Origin: CAYMTN01 sp964393335
GTDB lineage: Bacteria > Chloroflexota > Anaerolineae > Aggregatilineales > Aggregatilineaceae
DNA: 9,913 nt
Direction of reading: 5' to 3'
NCBI GenBank assembly: GCA_964393335.1
Contig: CAYMTN010000203.1
Span: forward strand, 1-9,913
Shown: positions 1 to 6,166 of the stretch, in pieces
Position numbering within the stretch: the first letter of the stretch is position 1
How the letters are laid out: each line of letters begins with the position of its first letter
Position numbers and translations under genes: made by a program
Notes under the pieces: generated by a model
Databases searched by the model: none
Seen by the model: only the letters and a program-made list of their open reading frames with translations
Told to the model about the DNA's origin: nothing

Positions 1-485
1 TCCGGCATGGTGTCTTCGCTGTTGGTCGCCGCGATCAGGCAGCCGTCCGGGCGTAATACGCGGCTGATCTCGGCCAGCGCGCGCGGGATGTCCGGCACGT
101 GATAGAGCATGTGGTTCGCCAGCACGACGTCAAACGTATCGTCGTCGAAGGGCAGATTCTGCGCGTCCAGGTTGGTGATCAGGGCGCTGGCCGGGACGTG
201 CTGTCGCGCGCGCTGCGCCATCCCCAGCGACAAATCCCCCGCGACGAGGCGACCGTTCGGGATGCGCTCTCGCACGAGGTCGAAATACGTCCCCGGCCCG
301 GCTCCGACGTCGAGCACCCATTCGTCGCCGCGCCAGGCCAGCGTATCGATCACCCAGCGCGGGAAATCGAGCTTGGGCTGGCTGTACAATTCGTGCGTGC
401 GAATGCGGATCGCTAACTGTTCGTCGTTGGCGTAGGCTTCTTTGGTCAGAATGTCCCGGTCGGTCGGGGGATGTGAATGTTCCAT
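1..485 (-). CDS. Class I SAM-dependent methyltransferase (3' end cut by window edge)
   Basis: Transfers a methyl group from S-adenosylmethionine to an unidentified small molecule or macromolecule; cytoplasmic. 161 codons are visible from an ATG at 485 and the frame stays open to base 1. Seen: SAM-binding motif I VLDVGAGPGTYF at residues 57-68, an acidic strand-2 end (AGDLS, about 81-85), a motif II/III-like stretch with LPFDDDTFDVVLANHMLYHV (about 117-136) and VLRPDG after it. This order is that of the Methyltransf_11/25 (UbiE-like) Rossmann fold. The N-terminal 50 residues (with KEAYANDEQL and RTHELYSQP) resemble leader helices of such enzymes. The start is uncertain because only a weak purine stretch precedes it. 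It diverges from the sirtuin gene; the substrate cannot be told from sequence. Confidence 0.88.
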   Translation of the reverse strand, partial: MEHSHPPTDRDILTKEAYANDEQLAIRIRTHELYSQPKLDFPRWVIDTLAWRGDEWVLDVGAGPGTYFDLVRERIPNGRLVAGDLSLGMAQRARQHVPASALITNLDAQNLPFDDDTFDVVLANHMLYHVPDIPRALAEISRVLRPDGCLIAATNSEDTMP

Positions 486-513
486 AATGCTCGTCGTTTC
501 CACTGTCGGTAGG

Positions 514-554
514 CCAGTTACAGTCCACTGTGCGGTTTGATCTATCGTAACTGG
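514..554. repeat. Inverted repeat CCAGTTAC / GTAACTGG in the methyltransferase leader
   Basis: A perfect 8-bp inverted repeat has its arms at 514-521 and 547-554, 25 bp apart. A second, nested perfect one (ACAGT-CC-ACTGT) lies at 520-531, and the heptamer CCACTGT occurs twice as a direct repeat, at 500-506 and 525-531. This sits 29-69 bases upstream of the methyltransferase start in the divergent gap, so it could be a regulator site or a leader RNA structure. Function is inference; the repeats themselves are plain in the sequence. Confidence 0.4.
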
Positions 555-645
555 TGAAGCACGCTAGTAGTTTAACACGACATGCGAGCCATACACCAAT
601 CCGGTCGCCCGTTTTTCGGACGGTTTTCACAATTGAGCGGGCGGG

Positions 646-674
646 TTGCGCGTCGTGCCGCGCCGGGGCACAAT
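646..674 (+). promoter_or_regulatory. Possible promoter of the sirtuin gene
   Basis: TTGCGC (646-651), a 17-bp spacer, and CACAAT (669-674), about 40 bases before the GTG start. The hexamers match the sigma-70 consensus only partly (3/6 and 4/6), but the spacing is ideal. The rest of the 486-714 gap holds the methyltransferase leader and no other gene I can support. Confidence 0.3.
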
Positions 675-714
675 CGACAGTGGTGTGGCAGGTATGCCAG
701 GAGGAAATAGACCA

Positions 715-1497
715 GTGAGCGACGCAGGACAACCCGGCCCGGATATTGTGGCCGCCGCCCAGGCGATCCGGGCGAGTCAGCGGCTGGTGGTGTTGAGCGG
801 CGCGGGAATTTCCAAAGAAAGCGGGATTCCGACGTTTCGGGATGCGATGCATGGCTTGTGGGCACGACACGACCCGATGCAGTTGGCGACGCCGCGCGCC
901 TTCCAGCAGAATCCCCGGCTGGTGTGGGACTGGTACCATTACCGGCGCGGGCTGCTGGCCGAGGCGAAGCCCAACCCCGGCCATTATGCCATCGCCGATC
1001 TTGAAGACGTGCTGCCGCAGGTCGTGGTGATCACACAAAACATCGACGGGCTGCACCAACAGGCCGGCAGCAGCGACGTGATCGCGCTGCACGGCGACAT
1101 CCGCCGCAACAAGTGTTTTGCCAACTGTCAGGGAAACCCAACCTACGTCGACGTCGAGACCCTGCCGGCCTGGGACGAATCCGCCGGGCCGCCGCGCTGC
1201 CCGCACTGCGGCGCGTATGTGCGGCCTGACGTGGTGTGGTTCGAGGAAACGCTGCCCGCTGAGGCCATCGCGCGCGCGTTTGACCTCTGCCAGACGGCGG
1301 ACGTGCTGCTGGTGGTCGGTACGTCAGGGATCGTGCAGCCGGTGGCCCAACTGCCGTTCGTCGCCCACCAATACGGCGCGCTGGTGATCGAGGTAAATCC
1401 CGCCCGCACGCCGATTTCACGCGTGGCACGCTGGCATCTGGCCGGGCCGTCCGGCCAAATGCTGCCGTTGGTGGTGGCGAGGCTGCGCGATGCGTAA
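715..1497 (+). CDS. cobB: Sirtuin: NAD+-dependent protein deacylase (CobB/SIRT5-like)
   Basis: Removes acyl groups from protein lysines using NAD+, releasing nicotinamide and O-acyl-ADP-ribose; cytoplasmic. 260 residues, normal for bacterial Sir2. Seen in order: GAGISKESGIPTFR (29-42, NAD-binding loop), TQNIDGLH (107-114), catalytic His126 in LHG, a zinc set Cys134/Cys138 and Cys162/Cys165, VVWFEE (173-178), GTSG, and IEVNP near the end. Tyr74 and Arg77 form the YxxR pair that in class III sirtuins (SIRT5, E. coli CobB) binds malonyl/succinyl-lysine, so desuccinylase or demalonylase activity is likely. The GTG at 715 is chosen because a perfect AGGAGG lies at 699-704, ten bases upstream; in-frame ATGs at 646 and 694 lack this. 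Its stop overlaps the next gene's start, suggesting translational coupling. Confidence 0.95.
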   Translation: MSDAGQPGPDIVAAAQAIRASQRLVVLSGAGISKESGIPTFRDAMHGLWARHDPMQLATPRAFQQNPRLVWDWYHYRRGLLAEAKPNPGHYAIADLEDVLPQVVVITQNIDGLHQQAGSSDVIALHGDIRRNKCFANCQGNPTYVDVETLPAWDESAGPPRCPHCGAYVRPDVVWFEETLPAEAIARAFDLCQTADVLLVVGTSGIVQPVAQLPFVAHQYGALVIEVNPARTPISRVARWHLAGPSGQMLPLVVARLRDA

Positions 1498-2581
1498 TCA
1501 CTGGCAGCCGCGATGGATGCTTCTCAGGGGCGCGTTCGTGGGCGGATTGTGGCTGATCGTCGCGGCGCTGCTCGCTGCCGGACCGGCTCACGCGCAGCCG
1601 GGGCGCGTCGAGGTGTTCCTCGGCCAGGACCCCGACACCGGAATCACCCGCATCTTTTTCATGGACCCGCTGAGCGGCCTCAGCACGCTGGTCACTGCCG
1701 AAAACGGACAGCATTTCACGCTGCTGGGCGACTACGTGCTGTATGAAAAAGCGCAGACCGGCGCGGTGATGCGCGCCAACGCCAGCGGCACCCTGGAGCA
1801 GCATCCCTTCATCCGGCGGCTGGTCGATACGCGCTCGCTGCGTTGGGTCACGTCGCCGGATGGCCGGGCGGTGGCCTGGGTGCGTGTGAATACGGCGGGC
1901 GTCTCGGAGGTGTACGTCGCGTGGGCGGATGGCGACGATCTGCGCCAGCTCCCGATCTCGACGCCCGCCAGCGGCCTGGAGTTGTTCCCCCTGGCCCTGA
2001 CCAACGACCGCACGTTTTTTTACGACGCAGCGCATACCCCGGCCAGCACGCCGTACGATCAGTTTGCGCACGTCGCCGCGTACAGCGTCGAGCAAGAGAC
2101 GTTTTTTTCGCTGCCGGACGAGCCGAACTGCCCGTGCGGCGCGGCGATCACGCCGGATGGGCGCATCTTCGCGCGGCTGGAAGGGGCGCAGGGGCCGTTC
2201 GCGCTGCACGTGTGGGACCTGCCGACCGGGGCCGATATCCGTATCCCTCCGCCGAACCAGCCGTTTCGTGTCGGGGGCGACCTGCTGTTAAACGAAACGG
2301 GCACGCTGGCCGCGTACAGCGTGGCGGCGGGTGTTGGTCCGGAAGCCGGGATGGTGTTGGAGCAGTACGCGATGATCGTCGTCGATGTGGTGGCGCAGCG
2401 GCAGATCGTAGCGCTGGCCCCAGGCGCGGCCCGCTACCGCCCGGTGGCCTTCATCGACGGCGACAGCGCGCTGCTGCTGGCCGGTGTGAGCCAGCCGGGC
2501 ACGTATAAGCTGGACCTGACGAGTGACAACCTGTGGCACGTATCGGACGAAACATACCTGGGCGCGATCACGACCGGCTAG
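1490..2581 (+). CDS. Secreted beta-propeller-like protein (TolB/WD40-type repeats), function unknown
   Basis: 363 residues with a classic Sec signal peptide: basic N-region (Arg2, Arg8, Arg13), hydrophobic core at 15-30, and AHA-QP cleavage site after residue 35. The mature part is rich in short beta-strand units with SPDG/TPDG turns (WVTSPDGRAVAWVRV, about 120-134; AITPDGRIFARLEG, about 218-231; LLNETGTLAAYSV, about 264-276), a spacing seen in TolB/WD40-like propellers, so an extracytoplasmic propeller is the best guess. Two cysteines form a CPC motif at about 214-216. I recognise no catalytic residues and no named family. The ATG lies inside the sirtuin end (ATGCGTAA, 8-bp overlap) with a GCGAGG-like ribosome site before it, so the two are probably translated together. 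The pairing of a cytoplasmic deacylase with an exported protein is odd. Confidence 0.75.
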   Translation: MRNHWQPRWMLLRGAFVGGLWLIVAALLAAGPAHAQPGRVEVFLGQDPDTGITRIFFMDPLSGLSTLVTAENGQHFTLLGDYVLYEKAQTGAVMRANASGTLEQHPFIRRLVDTRSLRWVTSPDGRAVAWVRVNTAGVSEVYVAWADGDDLRQLPISTPASGLELFPLALTNDRTFFYDAAHTPASTPYDQFAHVAAYSVEQETFFSLPDEPNCPCGAAITPDGRIFARLEGAQGPFALHVWDLPTGADIRIPPPNQPFRVGGDLLLNETGTLAAYSVAAGVGPEAGMVLEQYAMIVVDVVAQRQIVALAPGAARYRPVAFIDGDSALLLAGVSQPGTYKLDLTSDNLWHVSDETYLGAITTG

Positions 2582-2585
2582 CTTT

Positions 2586-2620
2586 TTAACGAAACACAAC
2601 CTTGCTGGTACAATACCAGC
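2586..2620 (+). promoter_or_regulatory. Probable internal promoter with palindrome over the -10 box
   Basis: TTAACG (2586-2591, 4/6 to the -35 consensus), a 17-bp spacer, and the extended -10 TGGTACAAT (2606-2614). The -10 lies within a perfect palindrome GCTGGTA-CAA-TACCAGC at 2604-2620. The arrangement would start RNA near 2621, about 38 bases before the ATG of the polymer-forming protein. The palindrome may be a repressor operator. The hexamers and repeat are seen; promoter activity is inferred. Confidence 0.5.
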
Positions 2621-2658
2621 GACACATCCCGGATGACGCCTGTAAGGATGGACGATTC

Positions 2659-4137
2659 ATGCGTTTGGCTGCCAGACCACGACGAAAATTGATCATCATG
2701 CTGTTACTGCTGGCGTTTGCCTGTACCGGCCTGGTGGGTCATGTCGAGGCGTCGGAAGGGATGCGCGGCGACAAATGCCTGATAGCGGAAGATGAGGTCA
2801 TCGTCGAGGATTTTTATTTTTTATGCCGCATTCTCGACGTAAAGGGCACCGTTGAGGGCGATCTGATCGGCGCGGCCATGCAGATCACGATTCACGATAC
2901 CGGCGTCGTCACCGGGGACCTGTGGGTGGGCGGCGGCAAGCTGTCGATTGCCGGGACAGTGGGCGACGACATCCATTTTGGCGGGCTGACGCTGACTGTC
3001 GAGAACAAAGCGCAGTTTACCAACAGCCGCACCGACGTATTTTCTGTGGCGCTGAACACCGAGATCAACCGGGACGCTGCGCTGCCCGGCGACCTGCTGG
3101 TGTACGGTTACCAGGCGCGGGTCGATGGCAGCGTCGGCGGTGATATCGACTTTGGCGGCGAAGCCCTGATCATCGAAGGGACGGTCGAAGGGAAAGTCGA
3201 CGCCGAGGTCGGCGATCCCCGGCGCAGTACCGACGTGCCGGGGCTGCCGATCTACGACATTTCGTTTTCCAACCCAGGGCTGCGCATCGGGCAAAGAGCG
3301 CATATCGGCGGGGACCTGGCGTACCGTTCGGTACGTCTGAACGAGATTCCGCCCGGCGTGGTACAGGGCCGCATCCGGTTCGAGCAGGTCGGCGGCCAGC
3401 CGGACATCACCAAAGTGGAACGCACCGACGACGCCGCGAAGATTCTGCGCGGGTATGCGGTCGCGTCGGTGCGCGATATGCTGACACTGGTCATTCTCGG
3501 CGCGGTTGGTCTGCGCGCCGTGCCCAACGTGATCCGTCAGCCCGCGCAAAACGTGCGGCGGCGCACCGTGCCAACCATCGGGTGGGGCCTGATCACGTTC
3601 ATGCTGTCGATTCCGCTGGTGATCGTCGTGGTCGTCATCGGCCTAATTTTGCTGACGATTTTGTACCTGGTCAAGCTCAACGAGCTGACGATCATGGTCG
3701 GCGTCGGGCTGCTGGTCGTCGGTTCCGGGTTGGTCGGCGGCCTGGGTTTTTTGCTGTTTTTCCTGGGCCGTGTGGTGATCAGTTATATGCTCGGCCAGTT
3801 GGTCTACCGGTTTGTGCTGCGCACGCCAGAACCGGGCACGCTGCGCCGCTGGCTGGCGGCGCTGGTGCTGGGAACGGCGATCTATGCGCTGGTCACGAAC
3901 GTACCGGTGCCGGCGCTGGGTTTGATCATCGAGCTGATTTCGGTGCTGGCCGGGGTCGGCGCGGTGGTGATGTACCTGCGCGAGCTGGCCAACGCCTCGA
4001 ACCTGTTCACCCGCAGCGAGACGCCGGAAACGTTCCCCATGACCACCGTTACGCCGCCATCGCTCGTCGAGTCTGCGCCTGCGCCCGGTATGGCGAACCT
4101 GCCGGAAGGCTTCAAAGGCTTCGACGACGACTGGTGA
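2659..4137 (+). CDS. Exported polymer-forming (bactofilin-like) protein with C-terminal membrane helices
   Basis: 492 residues. An N-terminal signal (basic RPRRK then a hydrophobic run at 11-27; cleavage possibly after VEA, residue 31) is followed by roughly 200 residues of short repeats of the form GTVxGDLxxGG/xxIxG (for example GTVEGDLIGAA, GTVGDDIHFGG, GSVGGDIDFGG, GTVEGKVDAEV), the pattern of polymer-forming cytoskeletal (bactofilin) beta-helices. A hydrophobic stretch at about 273-292 and four or more membrane helices follow (about 309-335, 344-376, 397-417, 418-440), then a polar tail with GFKGFDDDW. Bactofilins are cytoplasmic; here the signal would put the beta-helix outside the membrane, an architecture I recall as common in Chloroflexota proteins. 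Function is unknown; an envelope scaffold is the natural guess. The ATG at 2659 is preferred over an in-frame TTG at 2602 because AAGGATGG precedes it and the TTG lies upstream of the probable transcription start. Confidence 0.82.
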   Translation: MRLAARPRRKLIIMLLLLAFACTGLVGHVEASEGMRGDKCLIAEDEVIVEDFYFLCRILDVKGTVEGDLIGAAMQITIHDTGVVTGDLWVGGGKLSIAGTVGDDIHFGGLTLTVENKAQFTNSRTDVFSVALNTEINRDAALPGDLLVYGYQARVDGSVGGDIDFGGEALIIEGTVEGKVDAEVGDPRRSTDVPGLPIYDISFSNPGLRIGQRAHIGGDLAYRSVRLNEIPPGVVQGRIRFEQVGGQPDITKVERTDDAAKILRGYAVASVRDMLTLVILGAVGLRAVPNVIRQPAQNVRRRTVPTIGWGLITFMLSIPLVIVVVVIGLILLTILYLVKLNELTIMVGVGLLVVGSGLVGGLGFLLFFLGRVVISYMLGQLVYRFVLRTPEPGTLRRWLAALVLGTAIYALVTNVPVPALGLIIELISVLAGVGAVVMYLRELANASNLFTRSETPETFPMTTVTPPSLVESAPAPGMANLPEGFKGFDDDW

Positions 4138-4147
4138 GTGAAAAGCG

Positions 4148-4178
4148 CCCGGCAAGGAGGAGATGAGTCCTGGCCGGG
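4148..4178. terminator. Hairpin between converging genes, possible terminator
   Basis: CCCGGCAAGGA (4148-4158), a 9-base loop, and TCCTGGCCGGG (4168-4178) pair as an 11-bp stem with one mismatch. It lies 10 bases after the stop of the polymer-forming gene and beyond the stop of the converging aldo/keto reductase. There is no T tract on the + strand side; a TTTT on the - strand side would suit the leftward reductase transcript better. The gap 4138-4210 holds nothing else. Confidence 0.35.
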
Positions 4179-4210
4179 GAACAGAGTTACCGCTTGAGCA
4201 ATGGCCCGGC

Positions 4211-5197
4211 TTAACGAGCCGGTTCGGCGCGGCCCAACAATTCGTCAATCTGGCGCATCTGTGCGGCGGTCAGCGGGCCGAAGGCCATCGCCCCGGCGTT
4301 TTCTTCCGCCTGCGCCACCGTGCGAATGCCCGGAATCGGGATCGTATGCTCGCTGCGCGCCCACAACCACGCCAGCGCACCCTGCGCCAGCGTGCGCCCG
4401 CCGCTGGTCAGCACGTCGCGGATCGCGGGTAGGTTATCAAGAATCTGGTTGAAGAACGCCTCGCGGAACCACGCCGCGTTACGCACATCGTTGGATACGA
4501 ACTGTGACTGCTGGGTGTATTTGCCGGTCAGCAGGCCCATGCCCAGCGGGCCACGATTGATGCACGCCAGGTTGAACTCGTCGCACACGGCCAGGATATC
4601 CGCCGAGTCGTGAATCACGTTCAGGTTCTGCTGGATGCTGGTGCAGTGTTCACCCTGGGCGAACACCCGCGCGCCCGCCGGAAAATCGGTGCTCCACCCG
4701 TAATAGCGGATTTTGCCCTCGCGGACGAGGTCTTCCAGCGCATCGCGCACCGGGGCGGCCTTGTCCGGATCGTATTCGTTGACGTGGAACTGGTACAGGT
4801 CGATGGTATCCGTGTTCAGGCGACGCAGGCTGGCTTCGCAGTCCGCTTTCAGCGGCGTGACCACGTCGCCGGTTTTGGGATCGCCGTAGGTGGATACGTT
4901 TTTGGCGGCTTCGTCCACGTGGTAGCCGAATTTGGTTGCGATCACGACCTGGTCGCGCCGTCCCTCGAACGCGCGCGCTAACACCTGCTCGCTGTGGCCC
5001 GCGCCGTAATTGGCTGCCGTGTCAAAAAACGTGATGCCGTGTTCCATCGCCGCATGAATGGCGCGGATCGATTCACTATCATCGACGTCGCCCCAACCTG
5101 CCGGGCCGCCGTTCATCGTCCAGGGGCCGCCGATTGCCCAGCAGCCCATACCCATCGCGGATACGGGGATGTTTGAACGTCCTAAGACTCGCTGCAT
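4211..5197 (-). CDS. Aldo/keto reductase
   Basis: NADPH-dependent reduction of an aldehyde or ketone; a cytoplasmic (beta/alpha)8 barrel of 328 residues, the usual length. Seen: start MQRVLGRSNIPVSAMGMGCW with the family's LGxSxxxVS opening, the catalytic tetrad Asp59, Tyr64 (FDTAANYG), Lys89 (ATKFG) and His138 (LYQFH), the NRGPLGMGLLTGKY segment that binds cofactor phosphates, and IPGIRTVAQAEEN near the C-terminus for the adenosine 2'-phosphate. It resembles the AKR11/AKR12 (IolS/YhdN-like) group. The start overlaps the last 16 bases of the MerR gene; AAGGAG lies 11 bases before the ATG inside that gene. MerR control suggests induction by a reactive aldehyde or other electrophile, but the real substrate is unknown. 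Confidence 0.93.
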   Translation of the reverse strand: MQRVLGRSNIPVSAMGMGCWAIGGPWTMNGGPAGWGDVDDSESIRAIHAAMEHGITFFDTAANYGAGHSEQVLARAFEGRRDQVVIATKFGYHVDEAAKNVSTYGDPKTGDVVTPLKADCEASLRRLNTDTIDLYQFHVNEYDPDKAAPVRDALEDLVREGKIRYYGWSTDFPAGARVFAQGEHCTSIQQNLNVIHDSADILAVCDEFNLACINRGPLGMGLLTGKYTQQSQFVSNDVRNAAWFREAFFNQILDNLPAIRDVLTSGGRTLAQGALAWLWARSEHTIPIPGIRTVAQAEENAGAMAFGPLTAAQMRQIDELLGRAEPAR

Positions 5198-5571
5198 GAT
5201 TCCAGTTTCTCCTTCTCTTGCGTGTAATAGTCGATCTTGTACTCGATGATCGCCAGGTTGGTCTGGAGCACATCCAGTTGGCGCAGCACGCGCACGCGGT
5301 GCGCTTCGAGCAGCGCGATTCGCCGGGTATATGTCTCGTCGCCTTCGCGTTGAAAGTCGGCGTAACGCTTCATGTCGGCAATCGACATGCCGGTTGCTCG
5401 CAGTCGTTTGAGCAGGTCAATCCAGCCCAGGTCGGCGTCTGAGTAACAGCGGTGCCCGCTCGCGCCTCGCTCGATGGGGGCCAGCAGCCCGACGCGCTCA
5501 TAATATCGCAGCGTATGTGTGCTGAGTCCCGTTCTGGCAGCCACCTCGCGGATGGTGAGTGACGCGTCCAT
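5182..5571 (-). CDS. MerR-family transcriptional regulator (AdhR/NmlR-like)
   Basis: 129 residues. The N-terminal winged helix-turn-helix is clear: TIREVAARTGLSTHTLRYYERVGLL (6-30), wing with GASGHRCYSDADL (36-48), then LLKRLRATGMSIADMKRYADF (53-73). A long C-terminal coiled coil (about 80-125) would form the dimer. There is no metal-binding cysteine cluster of the MerR/ZntR type. In the B. subtilis aldehyde sensor AdhR, as I recall it, the sensing Cys52 sits at FIKCMRNAG; the matching residue here is Arg56, so that sensor Cys is absent. The cysteines present are Cys42 in the wing and Cys127 near the end. It is the first gene of an operon with the aldo/keto reductase and probably controls its own promoter through the operator described separately. 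The signal it senses is not evident. Confidence 0.92.
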   Translation of the reverse strand: MDASLTIREVAARTGLSTHTLRYYERVGLLAPIERGASGHRCYSDADLGWIDLLKRLRATGMSIADMKRYADFQREGDETYTRRIALLEAHRVRVLRQLDVLQTNLAIIEYKIDYYTQEKEKLESCSES

Positions 5572-5609
5572 ACCTCCAGCCTGCCTTTCATGCCAACCAT
5601 GACACGTTT

Positions 5610-5640
5610 ACTATACAACTTAGAGCGCACTCTAAGTCAA
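5610..5640 (-). promoter_or_regulatory. MerR-type promoter/operator with 19-bp spacer
   Basis: Read on the - strand: TTGACT (-35, 5640-5635), a 19-bp spacer (5634-5616), and TATAGT (-10, 5615-5610). An inverted repeat ACTTAGAG-CGCA-CTCTAAGT spans 5618-5637 across the spacer. The over-long 19-bp spacer with a dyad inside is the hallmark of promoters that MerR-family proteins activate by underwinding DNA. It lies 39 bases before the MerR ATG, so autoregulation of the MerR-reductase operon is the simple reading. Confidence 0.85.
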
Positions 5641-5680
5641 GCCTTTCGACGTCAAGACCGGTTTTTTCACGGGCGAAGCG

Positions 5681-5689
5681 TGGTACAAT
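5681..5689 (+). promoter_or_regulatory. Extended -10 promoter of the thioesterase gene
   Basis: TGGTACAAT at 5681-5689 matches an extended -10; it is identical to the nonamer at 2606-2614. The -35 region is only a T-run (5662-5667), so the extended -10 must carry recognition. RNA would start near 5696, 36 bases before the ATG. The MerR operator centres about 60 bases upstream and could also touch this divergent promoter. Confidence 0.5.
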
Positions 5690-5731
5690 CACGGTTGACC
5701 AGCGCCCCATTAGCTGCAAAGGAAGTGATTC

Positions 5732-6133
5732 ATGGCTGCTTTACCTACCCTGGAACCCGGCTTGACCGGTGAGGCATCCATCACCGTGACGGACGACCTG
5801 ACCGCCACCGCGCTGGGCAGCGGCAGCGTGAACGTCTATTCGACGCCCGCCCTGATCGCGCTGTTTGAAGCGGCGGCGATTCACGCGTTGGAAGGCCATT
5901 TGGCCGAGGGGTACACGTCGGTCGGCATCAGCCTGGACGTGAGACACCTGGCTGCGACGCCGGTCGGTTTGACGGTACGCGCCCGCGCCACCCTCAAGGT
6001 TATCGACGGGCGGCGGCTGGTGTTCGACGTTTCGGCGTGGGACCCGGTCGAGCGCATCGGCGAAGGCACGCACGAGCGGTTTATCGTGGATCGGCAGCGG
6101 TTTGAGGATCGCGTGCGGGCGAAGGGCACGTGA
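5732..6133 (+). CDS. FlK-like hot-dog-fold acyl-CoA thioesterase
   Basis: 133 residues, the full length of the fluoroacetyl-CoA-thioesterase (FlK)-like family, small hot-dog-fold enzymes that hydrolyse short acyl-CoA thioesters; cytoplasmic, usually dimeric. Seen: YSTPALIALFEAAAIHAL (36-53), GYTSVGISLDVRHLAATPVG (60-79), and the final strands VRARATLKVIDGRRLVFDVSAWD. Thr38, Glu46 and His72 keep exactly the spacing of the FlK catalytic Thr42, Glu50 and His76. Fluoroacetate resistance is not implied: most relatives act as general thioesterases of unknown substrate. An AAAGGAAG ribosome site (5718-5725) lies six bases before the ATG. The gene diverges from the MerR operon and converges on an unrelated leftward gene 33 bases away (6134-6166, no clear hairpin). 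Confidence 0.85.
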   Translation: MAALPTLEPGLTGEASITVTDDLTATALGSGSVNVYSTPALIALFEAAAIHALEGHLAEGYTSVGISLDVRHLAATPVGLTVRARATLKVIDGRRLVFDVSAWDPVERIGEGTHERFIVDRQRFEDRVRAKGT

Positions 6134-6166
6134 TCGCCCTGTACGTATTGCCAGGCATGACGAGTC

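Noticed and set aside
130..1206. 358-codon open frame on the - strand
   Set aside because: Overlaps the methyltransferase in another frame and the sirtuin on the opposite strand; its composition is Arg-rich and no domain is visible.
1031..2209. 392-codon open frame on the - strand, antisense to the sirtuin end and the propeller gene
   Set aside because: Arg/Pro-rich low-complexity translation with no motif; a by-product of high GC. The + strand genes carry real motifs and a signal peptide.
2821..3549. 242-codon open frame antisense to the polymer-forming gene
   Set aside because: Mirrors the repeats of the sense gene and has no ribosome site or motif.
4206..4222. Short hairpin CCGGCT-TAACG-AGCCGG at the aldo/keto reductase stop
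   Set aside because: Only 6 bp with no T tract on either strand; chance is likely in GC-rich DNA.
5732..6133. Fluoroacetate-resistance gene
   Set aside because: The catalytic triad fits FlK, but most family members have other substrates and no fluorometabolite genes are nearby.
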